In this document: piece by piece, positions 7,171 to 15,907 of the stretch
Numbering within the stretch: the stretch's first letter is position 1
How the letters are laid out: each line of letters starts with the position of its first letter
Notes under the pieces: generated by a model
What the model saw: the letters and a program-made list of their open reading frames with translations, nothing else
What the model was told of the DNA's origin: nothing
Database searches by the model: none
Translations under genes and position numbers: made by a program
Source of the DNA: Halobacteriovoraceae bacterium
GTDB taxonomy: Bacteria > Bdellovibrionota > Bacteriovoracia > Bacteriovoracales > Bacteriovoracaceae
Direction: 5' to 3'
Assembly (NCBI GenBank): GCA_002713145.1
Contig: PAVS01000014.1
Span: forward strand, 1-64,000
DNA length: 64,000 nucleotides

Positions 7171-9069
7171 ATGAAGTTTTTTCTGTCAGTACTGCTCGTG
7201 AGCACTCTTTTGATATCGACAGCTTGCTTTGCCAATCAAATCGGAATAGATGAAGATGTGGTTGTTCTTGCCAACACTTTCAATACAATTGATATGAGTG
7301 ATAACGAAGTTCAAAACTTTGATCTCGCAAACTTCAATCGAAACCAATGTCAAAATGCAGCTGAAGAAGTTAACTATGCTAGTTTGGACGCTCAAAATAA
7401 TAGAAGTCTCATGCGAGGGATGCAGTTTGATCTCAATCAGCCAGATGGTGAGCTTTCTATCAGTGGTTTTATGAAACTCAGTTTTGGGCAGAGTTTTGAG
7501 CCGGTTTTTAAAGATGTGATGGACAGACCTGATCGTTACCGAGAACTAGGGCGATCACTTGACGGAGTCTTGAGCACTCAGTTTGGATCTCATAGCGATA
7601 GAATGCAAGCGATCTCTCAGTTATGTAATGGTTTAAATGAGAGAGAAAGAATTTATCTTGTCTCTAATTTAGGGAAAAAACTTTCATCCATTTATGATTA
7701 CGATAGAACGGATGCTGGGGGAAGTTCTGGAACAGTTGTCTCCTCGGATATGCAATATAATGCCATCTATGCTCAGTCTCAAGGTGCAGAGGTCGCCGCA
7801 GGAGTTTGTCGTGATGCTGTAAGTACCCAAACTGAATTTGCTGCTCACTGTGGTTTTGATAAAGATAAAATCAGAATTAAAGGTTTTTCTACAGTGGGGG
7901 GAGGACATCAAATTGTAAGAATCGTGGGAGAAGATGGCACAACTTATAACGTGAACTGGAGTGAGATGTACACCACAGATGAACAAGCAGGACTTACTGA
8001 AACAATGCTTGCAGCAAATGTACAAGGGGGCTTAACGGTTCGTACTTATGATGCTGATGGAAAACTACTGGCTCAACGTTACACTGAGGTGGGGAATATG
8101 GCTGCATCTGCTGCGGGACAAGCTCTCAATATTGAAGATCAAAGAGAGTATAATGAATTGCAGGTTAATCTTGGAAAGTCTATTCGCTTGCGAGGTATTC
8201 AAGGCTCTACATCTACTGGAGATGAGGTGCAATCTATTGGGGCATCTTATGCATCAGAGGGTTCTCTATTAGGAATTCTTGATACTCATTCCGTTGTGGG
8301 GATGTCACTTTCTCGCAATGAAAGACTGATCGGAACAACGTCCTCTGGAGAAAATATTTACTTGAAACAAAACATTGTATTCTTTGGAGCTCAAACAAAT
8401 CTAAGTACAGATGAGCAAATGCTTTTTGAACAAGATGGCCATAAATTAACAGTAAGAGGGAAAGGTCAGCTTGATATAGGAATCTCTCATATTATCAGTA
8501 GTGCAAGTAATTCAGACCAGACTTCAAACACTAATGATAGGTATTTTGCTGCAGAGGTGGGGGGAGAGATTGTTTATTATAATGACAGCGGTGTGAGAGT
8601 TGGGGTTGGAGCTGATATCCAAACTAATTTCGCTCGCGCTTATAACAAAGAACAAGGTGAGGCCGGTGAAGCCGGAAGTTTTGGAGCCCTAGGTGGCTTT
8701 ACTCCCACTATTACCAGGGTGGGGACTTATGGATTTGTTGAAGCAGATTTAAATTCAAGAACGAGAGTGGTTATGGATACTAATTATATAACCTCTCGTA
8801 GTTCTGAAACTTACTTAAGTACTTCATTAGGACTAGAAGACTCTGAGTTACAAGGAGGTATTTATGGAACATACGTTTACCGTAGAGATCCACTCGAAGG
8901 TAATGCTTCCGTCCAAACTTTTAGAATAGATGCAAACAAGTCATGGCAAGTTGATTTTGGCAGTCAAAGAAAGGCGAATGTGGGAGTTGGAGGCTACGTG
9001 GCTGTTGATAACTATCAGCAATTTGGACAAAAAAATGTTCATGGTGGTATTACCTTCAGTGTAAAATAG
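7171..9069 (+). CDS. Secreted protein: transglutaminase-like core plus C-terminal beta-barrel-like domain
   Basis: 632 residues from ATG 7171, which has a GGGGAT site just upstream and begins directly with the signal peptide (MKFFLSVLLVSTLLISTACFA). Residues 205-265 hold Cys213 (GVCRDA), His246 (GGGHQIVRI) and Asn260/Asn262 (TTYNVNWSEMY). The spacing of 33 and 14-16 residues and the flanking sequence resemble the Cys-His-Asp/Asn core of transglutaminase-like or papain-fold enzymes. From about residue 330 to the end the chain is alternating amphipathic strands rich in Gly, Tyr and Asn with aromatic girdle-like residues, ending TFSVK, as in outer-membrane barrels. The layout suggests a surface- or periplasm-exposed enzyme domain anchored by a barrel. 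Both assignments are inference from pattern; the gene itself is certain. Confidence 0.7.
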   Translation: MKFFLSVLLVSTLLISTACFANQIGIDEDVVVLANTFNTIDMSDNEVQNFDLANFNRNQCQNAAEEVNYASLDAQNNRSLMRGMQFDLNQPDGELSISGFMKLSFGQSFEPVFKDVMDRPDRYRELGRSLDGVLSTQFGSHSDRMQAISQLCNGLNERERIYLVSNLGKKLSSIYDYDRTDAGGSSGTVVSSDMQYNAIYAQSQGAEVAAGVCRDAVSTQTEFAAHCGFDKDKIRIKGFSTVGGGHQIVRIVGEDGTTYNVNWSEMYTTDEQAGLTETMLAANVQGGLTVRTYDADGKLLAQRYTEVGNMAASAAGQALNIEDQREYNELQVNLGKSIRLRGIQGSTSTGDEVQSIGASYASEGSLLGILDTHSVVGMSLSRNERLIGTTSSGENIYLKQNIVFFGAQTNLSTDEQMLFEQDGHKLTVRGKGQLDIGISHIISSASNSDQTSNTNDRYFAAEVGGEIVYYNDSGVRVGVGADIQTNFARAYNKEQGEAGEAGSFGALGGFTPTITRVGTYGFVEADLNSRTRVVMDTNYITSRSSETYLSTSLGLEDSELQGGIYGTYVYRRDPLEGNASVQTFRIDANKSWQVDFGSQRKANVGVGGYVAVDNYQQFGQKNVHGGITFSVK

Positions 9070-9076
9070 CTCTGGA

Positions 9077-9105
9077 TTGCCATTCAAAAACTATTTGTTT
9101 AGGAT
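9077..9105 (+). promoter_or_regulatory. Candidate sigma-70 promoter for the 9135 gene
   Basis: TTGCCA (9077-9082), a 17-bp spacer and TAGGAT (9100-9105), followed 20 bp later by the AAGGAGA ribosome site. Spacing is ideal and the -10 box matches 4 of 6. Confidence 0.5.
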
Positions 9106-9134
9106 AGGGTCATAATCGTTAATAAGGAGAGATT

Positions 9135-9599
9135 ATGAAATCAATTATCTTAACATTAGTTCTTATGGCAGGAAATGCTCTTGCTATTGGTTATGAGCAA
9201 AAAAATGCAAGCTTTACCATCTCTAGTATCGCTGGAAACGGTTCAAGAGTTTATTATAACTGTAATTCAGTTGAAGATAAGGTGGAAGATGTTCTTCTTC
9301 AGTTAGGAGCAAAAAATATTCGAGTGAGATGTTCTGGTGGATTAGATCGTTGGGGGATGAGTACTGACGCATTTGTAAGAGCAAGTTTTACGGCTCTTAG
9401 TGAGGATGTTGATGGAAATATTATCGCAGCAGTCTCTCATGAAGAAATAAGAAAGAGATCAGACTGTCATCTCTATTCAGAAATTGTAGAAGGTGTAGAA
9501 GATAAATTTCTTATGTATTCTGTACCTCAGGTAGATAGATGCTACCGAGCTGGGGATAGAACAAGAATTAAATTAAGTGTTTTAAAAGAAAGTCTTTAA
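9135..9599 (+). CDS. Small secreted cysteine-containing protein
   Basis: 154 residues with signal peptide MKSIILTLVLMAGNALA. The mature part contains YYNCNSVEDKVEDVLLQLGAKNI followed by VRCSGGLD, then two further cysteines (SDCHLY, DRCYRAG), suggesting two disulfides. I believe proteins with this YxNCxSVE/RCSGG signature recur among the Bdellovibrio group, but know of no function. A strong AAGGAGA precedes the ATG and a terminator follows the stop. It forms its own transcription unit. Confidence 0.75.
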   Translation: MKSIILTLVLMAGNALAIGYEQKNASFTISSIAGNGSRVYYNCNSVEDKVEDVLLQLGAKNIRVRCSGGLDRWGMSTDAFVRASFTALSEDVDGNIIAAVSHEEIRKRSDCHLYSEIVEGVEDKFLMYSVPQVDRCYRAGDRTRIKLSVLKESL

Positions 9600-9606
9600 A
9601 TATTTC

Positions 9607-9627
9607 AGGCCTCTCTTAGAGAGGCCT
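9607..9627 (+). terminator. Rho-independent terminator overlapping the end of the convergent gene
   Basis: AGGCCTCTC and GAGAGGCCT flank a TTA loop, followed by a run of five T. It terminates the 9135 transcript. The loop TTA is the stop codon of the minus-strand DTW-domain gene (9616-9618), so the hairpin's downstream arm lies within that gene's last codons. Confidence 0.88.
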
Positions 9628-10272
9628 TTTTGTTTGGTTTTTAACGGACCACCCCTTGTGAATTTTTTCCTTTTCAAAAATGGGGCGATTTTTTAAATGT
9701 GCTGCTACCATAACATCAAGATTCTCTAGCATTAAATCCTGAACATTTTTATTTTCTAGCACTCCCAAAGCATAACTAATGGCTTCATGAGTACAAAGAC
9801 CAAATTCGTATTTTTGTCTGCGTAGGGGGTAGCGAGTGGGAGGTGTTTGGGCAAGTTTAACTCTTGGGATATCACTTAAAAGCTTCTCTCGCTGGTGGAT
9901 GTTTTTTGTCTGTCTCCAGGTCCCATCAGGCACGATGAGATGAATAGGTTTATCATACCTCTTAGTAACATCTGTGGTGAGTTCTTCAGCATCATCACTT
10001 GGGTATAGATAGAGTGGTTGGTAGTTTTCTTGATCTAAAAAATGAGCCGTGAGTTTTTCATTGGGGAGCCCTCTTAAAAAGAGTTGAGAGTTCACTAAAC
10101 AGCTTTGGGCCAGCATGGCAGTATTACTCGGCAGCCATCTTTCTTTTTTATACATAACGAGACTGACCCTTGTTCTCAGCTCTAATTTTTTGAGTTGAGA
10201 ACAATAGCAGTTATCTTGGTGCACAAGGCATTGAGGGCATCTCTTTGCTTGAGAACTTCTTCTTAGGCTCAT
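9616..10272 (-). CDS. tapT: DTW-domain tRNA-uridine aminocarboxypropyltransferase
   Basis: 218 residues. The N-terminus has the Cys cluster CPQCLVHQDNCYC (CxxC-x6-CxC) typical of DTW/YfiP proteins, followed by LVMYKKERWLPSNTA and the signature PDGTWRQ (DTW motif variant) around residue 135. The family transfers the 3-amino-3-carboxypropyl group of S-adenosylmethionine to uridine, acp3U47 in bacterial tRNA for TapT. It lies 2 bp downstream of hflC on the same strand and so is probably the third gene of an hflK-hflC-tapT operon. Its stop codon sits in the loop of the terminator of the opposing gene. Confidence 0.82.
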   Translation of the reverse strand: MSLRRSSQAKRCPQCLVHQDNCYCSQLKKLELRTRVSLVMYKKERWLPSNTAMLAQSCLVNSQLFLRGLPNEKLTAHFLDQENYQPLYLYPSDDAEELTTDVTKRYDKPIHLIVPDGTWRQTKNIHQREKLLSDIPRVKLAQTPPTRYPLRRQKYEFGLCTHEAISYALGVLENKNVQDLMLENLDVMVAAHLKNRPIFEKEKIHKGWSVKNQTKRPL

Positions 10273-10274
10273 GC

Positions 10275-11240
10275 TTATTTAAGAAATTTTAAAAAATCCG
10301 AATCTGATGAAAGCAAAAGTTTTGAATCGGGCTTAATTGCTTTTTTATAAGCTTCCATTGAGCGGATAAAATCATAAAATTTTTGATCACTCCCTAGAGC
10401 GTCAGCATAGATTTTGAATGATCTGGCTTCTGCTTCACCTCGAATTTGTTGGGCTTCTTTATAAGCCTGAGATTCGATTTCAACTTTGTCTTTTTCGAGT
10501 CGACCTTCGATTTGCGCTTTTTCACCTTTACCAATAGAGCGAATTTTCTGAGCAATTCTTTTACGCTCAGAAATCATTCGATCATAGACTTTTTGCTCAA
10601 CTGATTCTTCGTAACTAATTCTTCTTAGCTGCACATCAATGAGTTGAATACCTAGCTCTTGTAACTCTGGTTCCGCTCGGTCAACAATCATGCTTGAAAG
10701 TTGTTCACGTCCGACTTCGATCTCTTCAATTTCTCCAGAGAACTCTTCTTCGACGACAGCTTCTCCTTGAGCACGTAGCTTCTGAACCTCTTCTTGCATC
10801 TTTTTGATAGAATCAATGATTGCATTTGAATTTCTAACCGCTTCTACTAAGTTGTGATTCGAAATAATATCTCTGGTAACACCATCGAGTATGGTATCGA
10901 GTCTAGAGGCTGCACCTGTTTCGTTGCGAACCGTTTGGATGAATTTTAAAACATCTACGATTTTCCACCGGGCAGTTGTATCGACTTTGATATATTTTTT
11001 ATCTTTGGTTGGAATCTGATTGGGATTTCCATTCCACGTGAGAATTCTTTTGTCTCTCACGATTACTGTTTGCCAAGGCAATTTAAAATGCATCCCCGCA
11101 CCAGTAATGTTTTTGCTCACAGGTCGACCAAATTGAGTGATGATGGCCTGCTCGGCTTCAGTGAGAATATAAAAACTTTGTTTGACCACCAGAAGACATA
11201 TAAATAAAACAATGAGTAGTATGGCTGATTTATTTTTCAC
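10275..11240 (-). CDS. hflC: HflC, SPFH-family protease modulator
   Basis: 321 residues from the GTG at 11240. A TTG at 11255 is also in frame, but a strong GGAGGAGG (complement at 11246-11253) lies between the two and sets the GTG as start. One N-terminal membrane segment (about 5-23) is followed by the SPFH/prohibitin domain (AIITQFGRPV through LRRISYEE) and an Ala/Glu/Arg-rich helical stretch. With HflK it forms the periplasmic cage that restrains the FtsH protease. It overlaps the hflK stop by 11 bp. No ftsH gene is in the window. Confidence 0.93.
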   Translation of the reverse strand: MKNKSAILLIVLFICLLVVKQSFYILTEAEQAIITQFGRPVSKNITGAGMHFKLPWQTVIVRDKRILTWNGNPNQIPTKDKKYIKVDTTARWKIVDVLKFIQTVRNETGAASRLDTILDGVTRDIISNHNLVEAVRNSNAIIDSIKKMQEEVQKLRAQGEAVVEEEFSGEIEEIEVGREQLSSMIVDRAEPELQELGIQLIDVQLRRISYEESVEQKVYDRMISERKRIAQKIRSIGKGEKAQIEGRLEKDKVEIESQAYKEAQQIRGEAEARSFKIYADALGSDQKFYDFIRSMEAYKKAIKPDSKLLLSSDSDFLKFLK

Positions 11241-12240
11241 GAAGACCTCCTCCAAATACAGGCAGTAAGCCTTTCACTTTATCATCTACAATGGTGACAT
11301 TTTCCATGCGAGAAAAAATATTCTCCATTGTTTCAAGATAAATTCTTTTCTTAGTTATGGCCGGAGCTTTTCTATATTCACGAGCAATGGCTTTAAATTT
11401 ATCTGCGTCCCCTTCGGCTCTGTTGATGATCGCTTTGGCGTAACCTTGAGCCTCGGAAATTAGTTTTTTGGCCTTACCCTTAGCTTCTGGAATAATTCGG
11501 TTATATTCAGTTTCAGCTTCATTAATCATTTTTTCTTGTTCTTGTTTCGCCGAGTTTACTTCGTTAAAAGAAGCTTGTACTGACTTAGGAGGATTCACAT
11601 CTTGCAGCTTGATCCCTGCAATTCTAATCCCGATATCATATTTATCAAGAACTTCTTGCATTAATTCTCTGGCTTGATTCGATATCTCAACCCGTCCAGT
11701 GGTGAGTACTTCAGTTACCGTTCTATCTCCCACAACTCTTCTCATAATAGATTCGGAAACATCCCGCACATTGATAATGGGGTCTTGGGCTTGATATTTA
11801 AATTTAAAGGGATCTGAAATATTAAATTGCACAACCCATTTTACCTCAGCGACATTTAAGTCCCCGGTGAGCATAAGTGCTTCGTAATTTATATTTCTAT
11901 CAATTTCTTTATAGCGTGAGGAGAGAATTGAGCTGCGAGAATTTCTTGAATAAGTTTGAAATCCAAACTGCTCTTCATAAAGGGCTTTGACATTCACTTT
12001 ATCCACATGATCTATACCAAAAGGAAGTTTGAAGTGAAGGCCTGGACCTTTGGTGTTCACATACTTTCCCAAACGAAGCACAACGGCTTCTTCTTCTGGC
12101 CCGACCTTATACACACTGGTATAAATTCCAAGAGCGACTGCAATGGGAAGAATAAAACTAAGAACAGATCCTTTCATTTTCTCTAAGGCTTCAAGTATCT
12201 TTTGCACTTCTGGTGGTGGCTGGGTATTATTAAAACTCAT
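11230..12240 (-). CDS. hflK: HflK, SPFH-family protease modulator
   Basis: 336 residues. It has a Pro-rich N-terminus (NTQPPPEVQ), a membrane segment near 28-46 (LSFILPIAVALGIYT), then the SPFH domain beginning EEEAVVLRLGKY with GPGLHFKLPFGID. An Ala/Glu-rich coiled region follows (EQEKMINEAETEYNRIIPEAKGKAKK, in part). Length and order fit HflK. It is the first gene of the hflKC unit, divergent from ogt with only 26 bp between starts, so the two promoters must overlap each other or extend into the coding regions. Confidence 0.93.
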   Translation of the reverse strand: MSFNNTQPPPEVQKILEALEKMKGSVLSFILPIAVALGIYTSVYKVGPEEEAVVLRLGKYVNTKGPGLHFKLPFGIDHVDKVNVKALYEEQFGFQTYSRNSRSSILSSRYKEIDRNINYEALMLTGDLNVAEVKWVVQFNISDPFKFKYQAQDPIINVRDVSESIMRRVVGDRTVTEVLTTGRVEISNQARELMQEVLDKYDIGIRIAGIKLQDVNPPKSVQASFNEVNSAKQEQEKMINEAETEYNRIIPEAKGKAKKLISEAQGYAKAIINRAEGDADKFKAIAREYRKAPAITKKRIYLETMENIFSRMENVTIVDDKVKGLLPVFGGGLREK

Positions 12241-12266
12241 TATATCTCCGTTTTTTAGGGCTCAGT

Positions 12267-12722
12267 ATGGCATTATATAGAAGAGGAATCAAATCAATCA
12301 TTGGAAATCTTACTTTAGTGGCCGATGATCAAGCATTGATTCGTTGCGAGTTCAAAGCTTCACGAAAAAATGATGCTTCGCCACTTTTAGATTTAGCTGA
12401 AAAGCAATTGCAACAATATTTTGCGGGAGAGATAAAACAATTCAATTTGCCCCTCAATCCGACGGGGACTGAATTTCAAAAAAAATGCTGGAAATATTTA
12501 ATAGACATTCAATATGGTCAGACCGTCACTTATAAAGAAGAGGCGATGAAGATCTCTGGGCCAAATTACACTCGAGCTGTCGCCGGAGCTAATAACAAAA
12601 ACCCTCTTCCAGTCTTTATTCCCTGCCATAGAGTCATTGGAAGTGATGGTTCTTTGGTGGGTTATGCTGCAGGGCTTAAGGTGAAGCAAACTTTATTAGA
12701 AATAGAGCGTAAACACTTATAA
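12267..12722 (+). CDS. ogt: Methylated-DNA-protein-cysteine methyltransferase (Ogt type)
   Basis: 151 residues, short for the family because the N-terminal domain is reduced. The acceptor-Cys motif is IPCHRVIG with Cys120, preceded by the DNA-binding helix region (ISGPNYTRAVAGANNKNP) and followed by GYAAGLKVKQTLLEIE. It repairs O6-alkylguanine by irreversible transfer of the alkyl group to Cys120. The TAGGG 7 nt upstream of the ATG is a weak ribosome site. Divergent from hflK. Confidence 0.92.
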   Translation: MALYRRGIKSIIGNLTLVADDQALIRCEFKASRKNDASPLLDLAEKQLQQYFAGEIKQFNLPLNPTGTEFQKKCWKYLIDIQYGQTVTYKEEAMKISGPNYTRAVAGANNKNPLPVFIPCHRVIGSDGSLVGYAAGLKVKQTLLEIERKHL

Positions 12723-12797
12723 TCACAGCTGAAATATTCATTTTCATCTTTTATGACCTCTGTTAGAATGACCCCTCAATCAGAGGATTAAAGCATA

Positions 12798-13286
12798 ATG
12801 AACTCACGTTTAAGCAAATACGTAAAAACTAGATTTGTAAGGATCGCCAGTGACCTTATGGAAAATCCCCAAGGTTTGAAATTTAAGTTAGAAAAAGCGG
12901 CCGAAAAAATCACCAAAAAAAATGTGATTGAATCCATTGGGGTCTATGTTGATGACCTTAAAGCATTGATTAGAATGGCGCGGCTCTGGGTTTCTAGAAA
13001 ATACACTGATGTGGGAACTCAAACCATTCTCTATACCATTGTGGCAATTATCTATTTCGTCACTCCTACTGACTTCGTACCAGATTTTGTTTTGGGACTG
13101 GGATTTGTCGATGATGTCGCTGTTCTCAATTGGGTGCTCAGTCTGATCAAAGAAGATTTGAATAAGTTTAAAGCCTGGGAAGAGAAGGGGAGAGCCAATA
13201 AAAATGCTCCTGACTTAAATGAAGTGCAAATTGAACTCAATATCAATGATAATAATCCAAAAAATAAATCACAAAAGAAGGCCTAA
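12798..13286 (+). CDS. DUF1232 (YkvA-like) membrane-associated protein
   Basis: 162 residues. The signature lies near residues 78-110: IYFVTPTDFVPDFVLGLGFVD followed by DVAVLNWVL, matching the DUF1232 pattern (P-x-D-x-x-P-D ... G-x-x-D-D). This hydrophobic hairpin probably sits in or on the inner membrane. The N-terminal half is basic and helical, the tail is Asn/Lys-rich. The function of the family is unknown. It overlaps the next lipoprotein gene by one base (TAATG), so these two and the nitroreductase gene look like one operon. Confidence 0.85.
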   Translation: MNSRLSKYVKTRFVRIASDLMENPQGLKFKLEKAAEKITKKNVIESIGVYVDDLKALIRMARLWVSRKYTDVGTQTILYTIVAIIYFVTPTDFVPDFVLGLGFVDDVAVLNWVLSLIKEDLNKFKAWEEKGRANKNAPDLNEVQIELNINDNNPKNKSQKKA

Positions 13287-13873
13287 TGAAATTTTTAGTT
13301 TTAATCATGCTTGTTGGCTGTGCCGCAGATTCCTATATATTAAAACAAAAAGAATTACTCCCTTATAAGGAATCTTCCCAAGTCACCAAAGTGAATATGA
13401 AAAGTTATTCTGTCTCTATCAATTCGGTGGCAGATCTACGTTCAAAAAATGATATTGGATACGCCTATACAGGGGTGGAGTACAAAAAAACACCGGTTTA
13501 TCTCTCTGGACAAACGAGTTTAGTGGTCAAAGACTATTTAGAGTCTGCCTTTCGCTCGCGTAATATTCCCGTTGTACCGAATGCGGATGTTTTACTTGAA
13601 GTAAATATTCTAGAGCTAGAAGTTCATGAGGTTATTCAGAAAAGTGAACCTGAAAAAGCAAGATGTGTTCTCACTCTTGAATTTAATGGACAAAAAGATA
13701 AAACTCAATGGAGTGGAAAGTTCACCACTGAATACACTTCCGCAGGTGATATGTCAGATGCAACGGAGAGGCTAGGGCCGACACTTGCAAGTTGTATGAA
13801 TGATCTCGTTGAGAAGTTAGTAAATGATGAAAAGTTTTTGGAAGTACTGACAAGGAAAGATTTAAATGAATAG
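13286..13873 (+). CDS. YajG-like lipoprotein
   Basis: 195 residues with a very short lipoprotein signal, lipobox LVGC (Cys12). The mature part includes SINSVADLRSKNDIG, a VKDYLESAFRSRNI block and VLLEVNILELEVHEV, the pattern of the YajG/PF03923 lipoprotein family as I remember it. Role unknown; an envelope lipoprotein is likely. It overlaps the DUF1232 gene by 1 bp and the nitroreductase gene by 8 bp. Confidence 0.65.
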   Translation: MKFLVLIMLVGCAADSYILKQKELLPYKESSQVTKVNMKSYSVSINSVADLRSKNDIGYAYTGVEYKKTPVYLSGQTSLVVKDYLESAFRSRNIPVVPNADVLLEVNILELEVHEVIQKSEPEKARCVLTLEFNGQKDKTQWSGKFTTEYTSAGDMSDATERLGPTLASCMNDLVEKLVNDEKFLEVLTRKDLNE

Positions 13874-14501
13874 TAAAATACTACACTCTTTAAACTGGCG
13901 TTATGCTTGTAAGAAATTTGACCAAAATAAAAAAATAAAAAATGAAGATCTTGAGACCATTTTAGAGTCATTAAGATTAACCCCTTCTAGTTATGGATTA
14001 CAGCCTTGGAAGTTTATTATTGTCGAGGATTCAAAAATAAGAGAAGAGTTAGTCGGAGCTAGTTGGGGACAAAAACAAGTCGCAGAAGCTTCTCACTTAT
14101 TAGTTTTATGTGCCCCAAAGCTTGTGGATGAAAAACACGTGGACGCCTTCATGCATAGTACTGTCACTGCTCGAGGACAAGATATCGCTGAAGTCTCTGG
14201 CTTTAAAGATATGCTGGTTAAAAATATTGTAGGTAAAGATGAAACTTGGCAGTACAGCTGGGCCAAGAATCAAGTTTACATCGCTCTAGGCCAGCTCCTT
14301 CTGACTTGCGCCCTTCTTAATATCGACAGTTGTCCCATGGAGGGTTTTAAGCCCAAAGAATATAATCGAATTTTAGGTCTTGATGAAAGAGGTCTCAATG
14401 CAATGGTCGTATGCCCCATAGGTTATCGTTCAGAAGAAGATAAATACACTAAGCTAGCCAAGTCCCGATTTGAATTAAAAGATCTTATTATCAAAATTTA
14501 A
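13866..14501 (+). CDS. Nitroreductase-family NAD(P)H oxidoreductase
   Basis: 211 residues, the usual length for NfsB-type flavin enzymes. FMN-binding motifs are visible: RYACKKFD at the N-terminus, LTPSSYGLQPWKFIIVED around 38-55, a central Gln/Asn-rich block (WAKNQVYIALGQ) and C-terminal PIGYRSEEDKYTKLAKSRF. Such proteins are cytosolic FMN dimers that reduce nitroaromatics, quinones or flavin. The physiological substrate cannot be told. The gene is last in its run and its stop overlaps that of the convergent transporter gene by 4 bp. Confidence 0.88.
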   Translation: MNSKILHSLNWRYACKKFDQNKKIKNEDLETILESLRLTPSSYGLQPWKFIIVEDSKIREELVGASWGQKQVAEASHLLVLCAPKLVDEKHVDAFMHSTVTARGQDIAEVSGFKDMLVKNIVGKDETWQYSWAKNQVYIALGQLLLTCALLNIDSCPMEGFKPKEYNRILGLDERGLNAMVVCPIGYRSEEDKYTKLAKSRFELKDLIIKI

Positions 14502-15907
14502 TTTAAAATTTTTTGATAAGAGTAAACAACGAGGGCCAAGGCCAGGGTAAAAATAAGATTGAGCCCAAAACCTAATTTCGCCATATCCACTTTTGAGACT
14601 TTTTCAGTTCCATAAACTATGGCATTGGGTGGAGTCGCCACTGGCAACATAAAAGCCAGAGAACAGGCCATCGCCACTCCCATGGAAAAGAAAAAAGGTG
14701 AGATATTCAGACTTCCCGCCAGTGAGATCATAATGGGGATAATAATATTTGCCGTGGCGGTATTTGAAGTGAGCTCAGTTGAGAAGATGACAAAACCAAA
14801 GATAATAATAAAGATCGCTAAGAGGGGAAGACCTGCAATCAAATAGATGATAAAGTCTCCTGCCAATTGCGCCAATCCTAAATCAAAAAGCAATTTTCCA
14901 AAAGCAAGCCCAGATCCAAAAAGCATGAGTGATGACCAATCAATATTTTTGATATCACTGGCTATAAGTATTTTATCCTTATTGATGGGGGTGATAAAAA
15001 GAAAACTCGCAAAGAAAACTCCCACCGCTCCTGGATTAAAATTAAAAGTATTTTTAATCGCTAAGAGTTTTAGAAGTGAAGGAAGCATCCAAAAGAAAAC
15101 CGTGAGAAGAAAAATGCCCAGAGTATATTTTTCTTTTAAACTCAAAGGGGAGAGCTTTTCGTATTCGTCTTTTAAAAACTGATTATCAAAACTATGGGGG
15201 TATTTTTTTAGCTGAAATTTAGTAAGCAAAATGAGTATGCCTAAAAACAGCAATGCGATAGGGAAAGCGTAGACGATCCACTCTAGAAAACTAATTTTGA
15301 GCTGAATTGTCTCCTGCAAAAGTCCAAGGGCTATGATATTGGGAGTTGAACCTATAGGAGTTGAGATCCCTCCTATACTTGAAGCAAAAGCGATGCTTAT
15401 CAGGATAAGTGAAACTTCTTTTCTCGATTTAATTTCTAAACTATGCAGCACTCCTAGCACGAGAGGAAGCATCATGGCGGTGGTAGCCGTGTTGGAGATC
15501 CACATGGTAAAAAAGGCAGTGAGGGCCATTAAGGTGAGAAGCAGCCGGGATAGGGAACCCTTTATAAAATTTCTTGAAAGTAAATAAAGGGAAATTCTGC
15601 GGTCAAGGCCCACTTTTTGAAAAGCAAGGGCCAATAAAAAACCAGCTAGAAATAAAAAAATAATAGGGTGGCCAAAGTTCGCAAAAATAGTGGCAGCAGG
15701 GGCTAGATTGAGCATAATGGCAGCCCCCACGCCCATAAAACCAGTGATATAAAGAGGGATATTAGTAAACAACCAATAAACAACAACAATAACAAAAACG
15801 CTCAAAAACTGTTTTTGCGCCAGCTCAAGAGTGTCCACTCCAAGAAATATAATAAGAGATAATAAAGGGCCTAACAGTATAGGCCCTAATCGTTTTAATT
15901 GTTGCAT
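14498..15907 (-). CDS. SLC13/DASS-family anion (dicarboxylate) transporter
   Basis: 469 residues with about 11-12 hydrophobic segments. The two hairpin SNT motifs of the divalent-anion:Na+ symporter family are present (ISNTATTAMMLPL around 138 and LTSNTATANIIIP around 375). The second half also carries LPVATPPNAIVYGT, the usual substrate-loop sequence. It starts one base into the pckA stop codon (TAATG), so it is translationally coupled to PEP carboxykinase, which supports a C4-dicarboxylate substrate such as succinate or malate. Substrate is inference. Confidence 0.85.
   Translation of the reverse strand: MQQLKRLGPILLGPLLSLIIFLGVDTLELAQKQFLSVFVIVVVYWLFTNIPLYITGFMGVGAAIMLNLAPAATIFANFGHPIIFLFLAGFLLALAFQKVGLDRRISLYLLSRNFIKGSLSRLLLTLMALTAFFTMWISNTATTAMMLPLVLGVLHSLEIKSRKEVSLILISIAFASSIGGISTPIGSTPNIIALGLLQETIQLKISFLEWIVYAFPIALLFLGILILLTKFQLKKYPHSFDNQFLKDEYEKLSPLSLKEKYTLGIFLLTVFFWMLPSLLKLLAIKNTFNFNPGAVGVFFASFLFITPINKDKILIASDIKNIDWSSLMLFGSGLAFGKLLFDLGLAQLAGDFIIYLIAGLPLLAIFIIIFGFVIFSTELTSNTATANIIIPIMISLAGSLNISPFFFSMGVAMACSLAFMLPVATPPNAIVYGTEKVSKVDMAKLGFGLNLIFTLALALVVYSYQKILN

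Noticed and set aside
7684..8025. Minus-strand open frame in the 7171 gene
   Set aside because: It lies opposite the Cys/His core of the real gene and has no start signals.
10275..11255. TTG at 11255 as the hflC start
   Set aside because: The Shine-Dalgarno GGAGGAGG lies downstream of the TTG and is well placed for the GTG at 11240.
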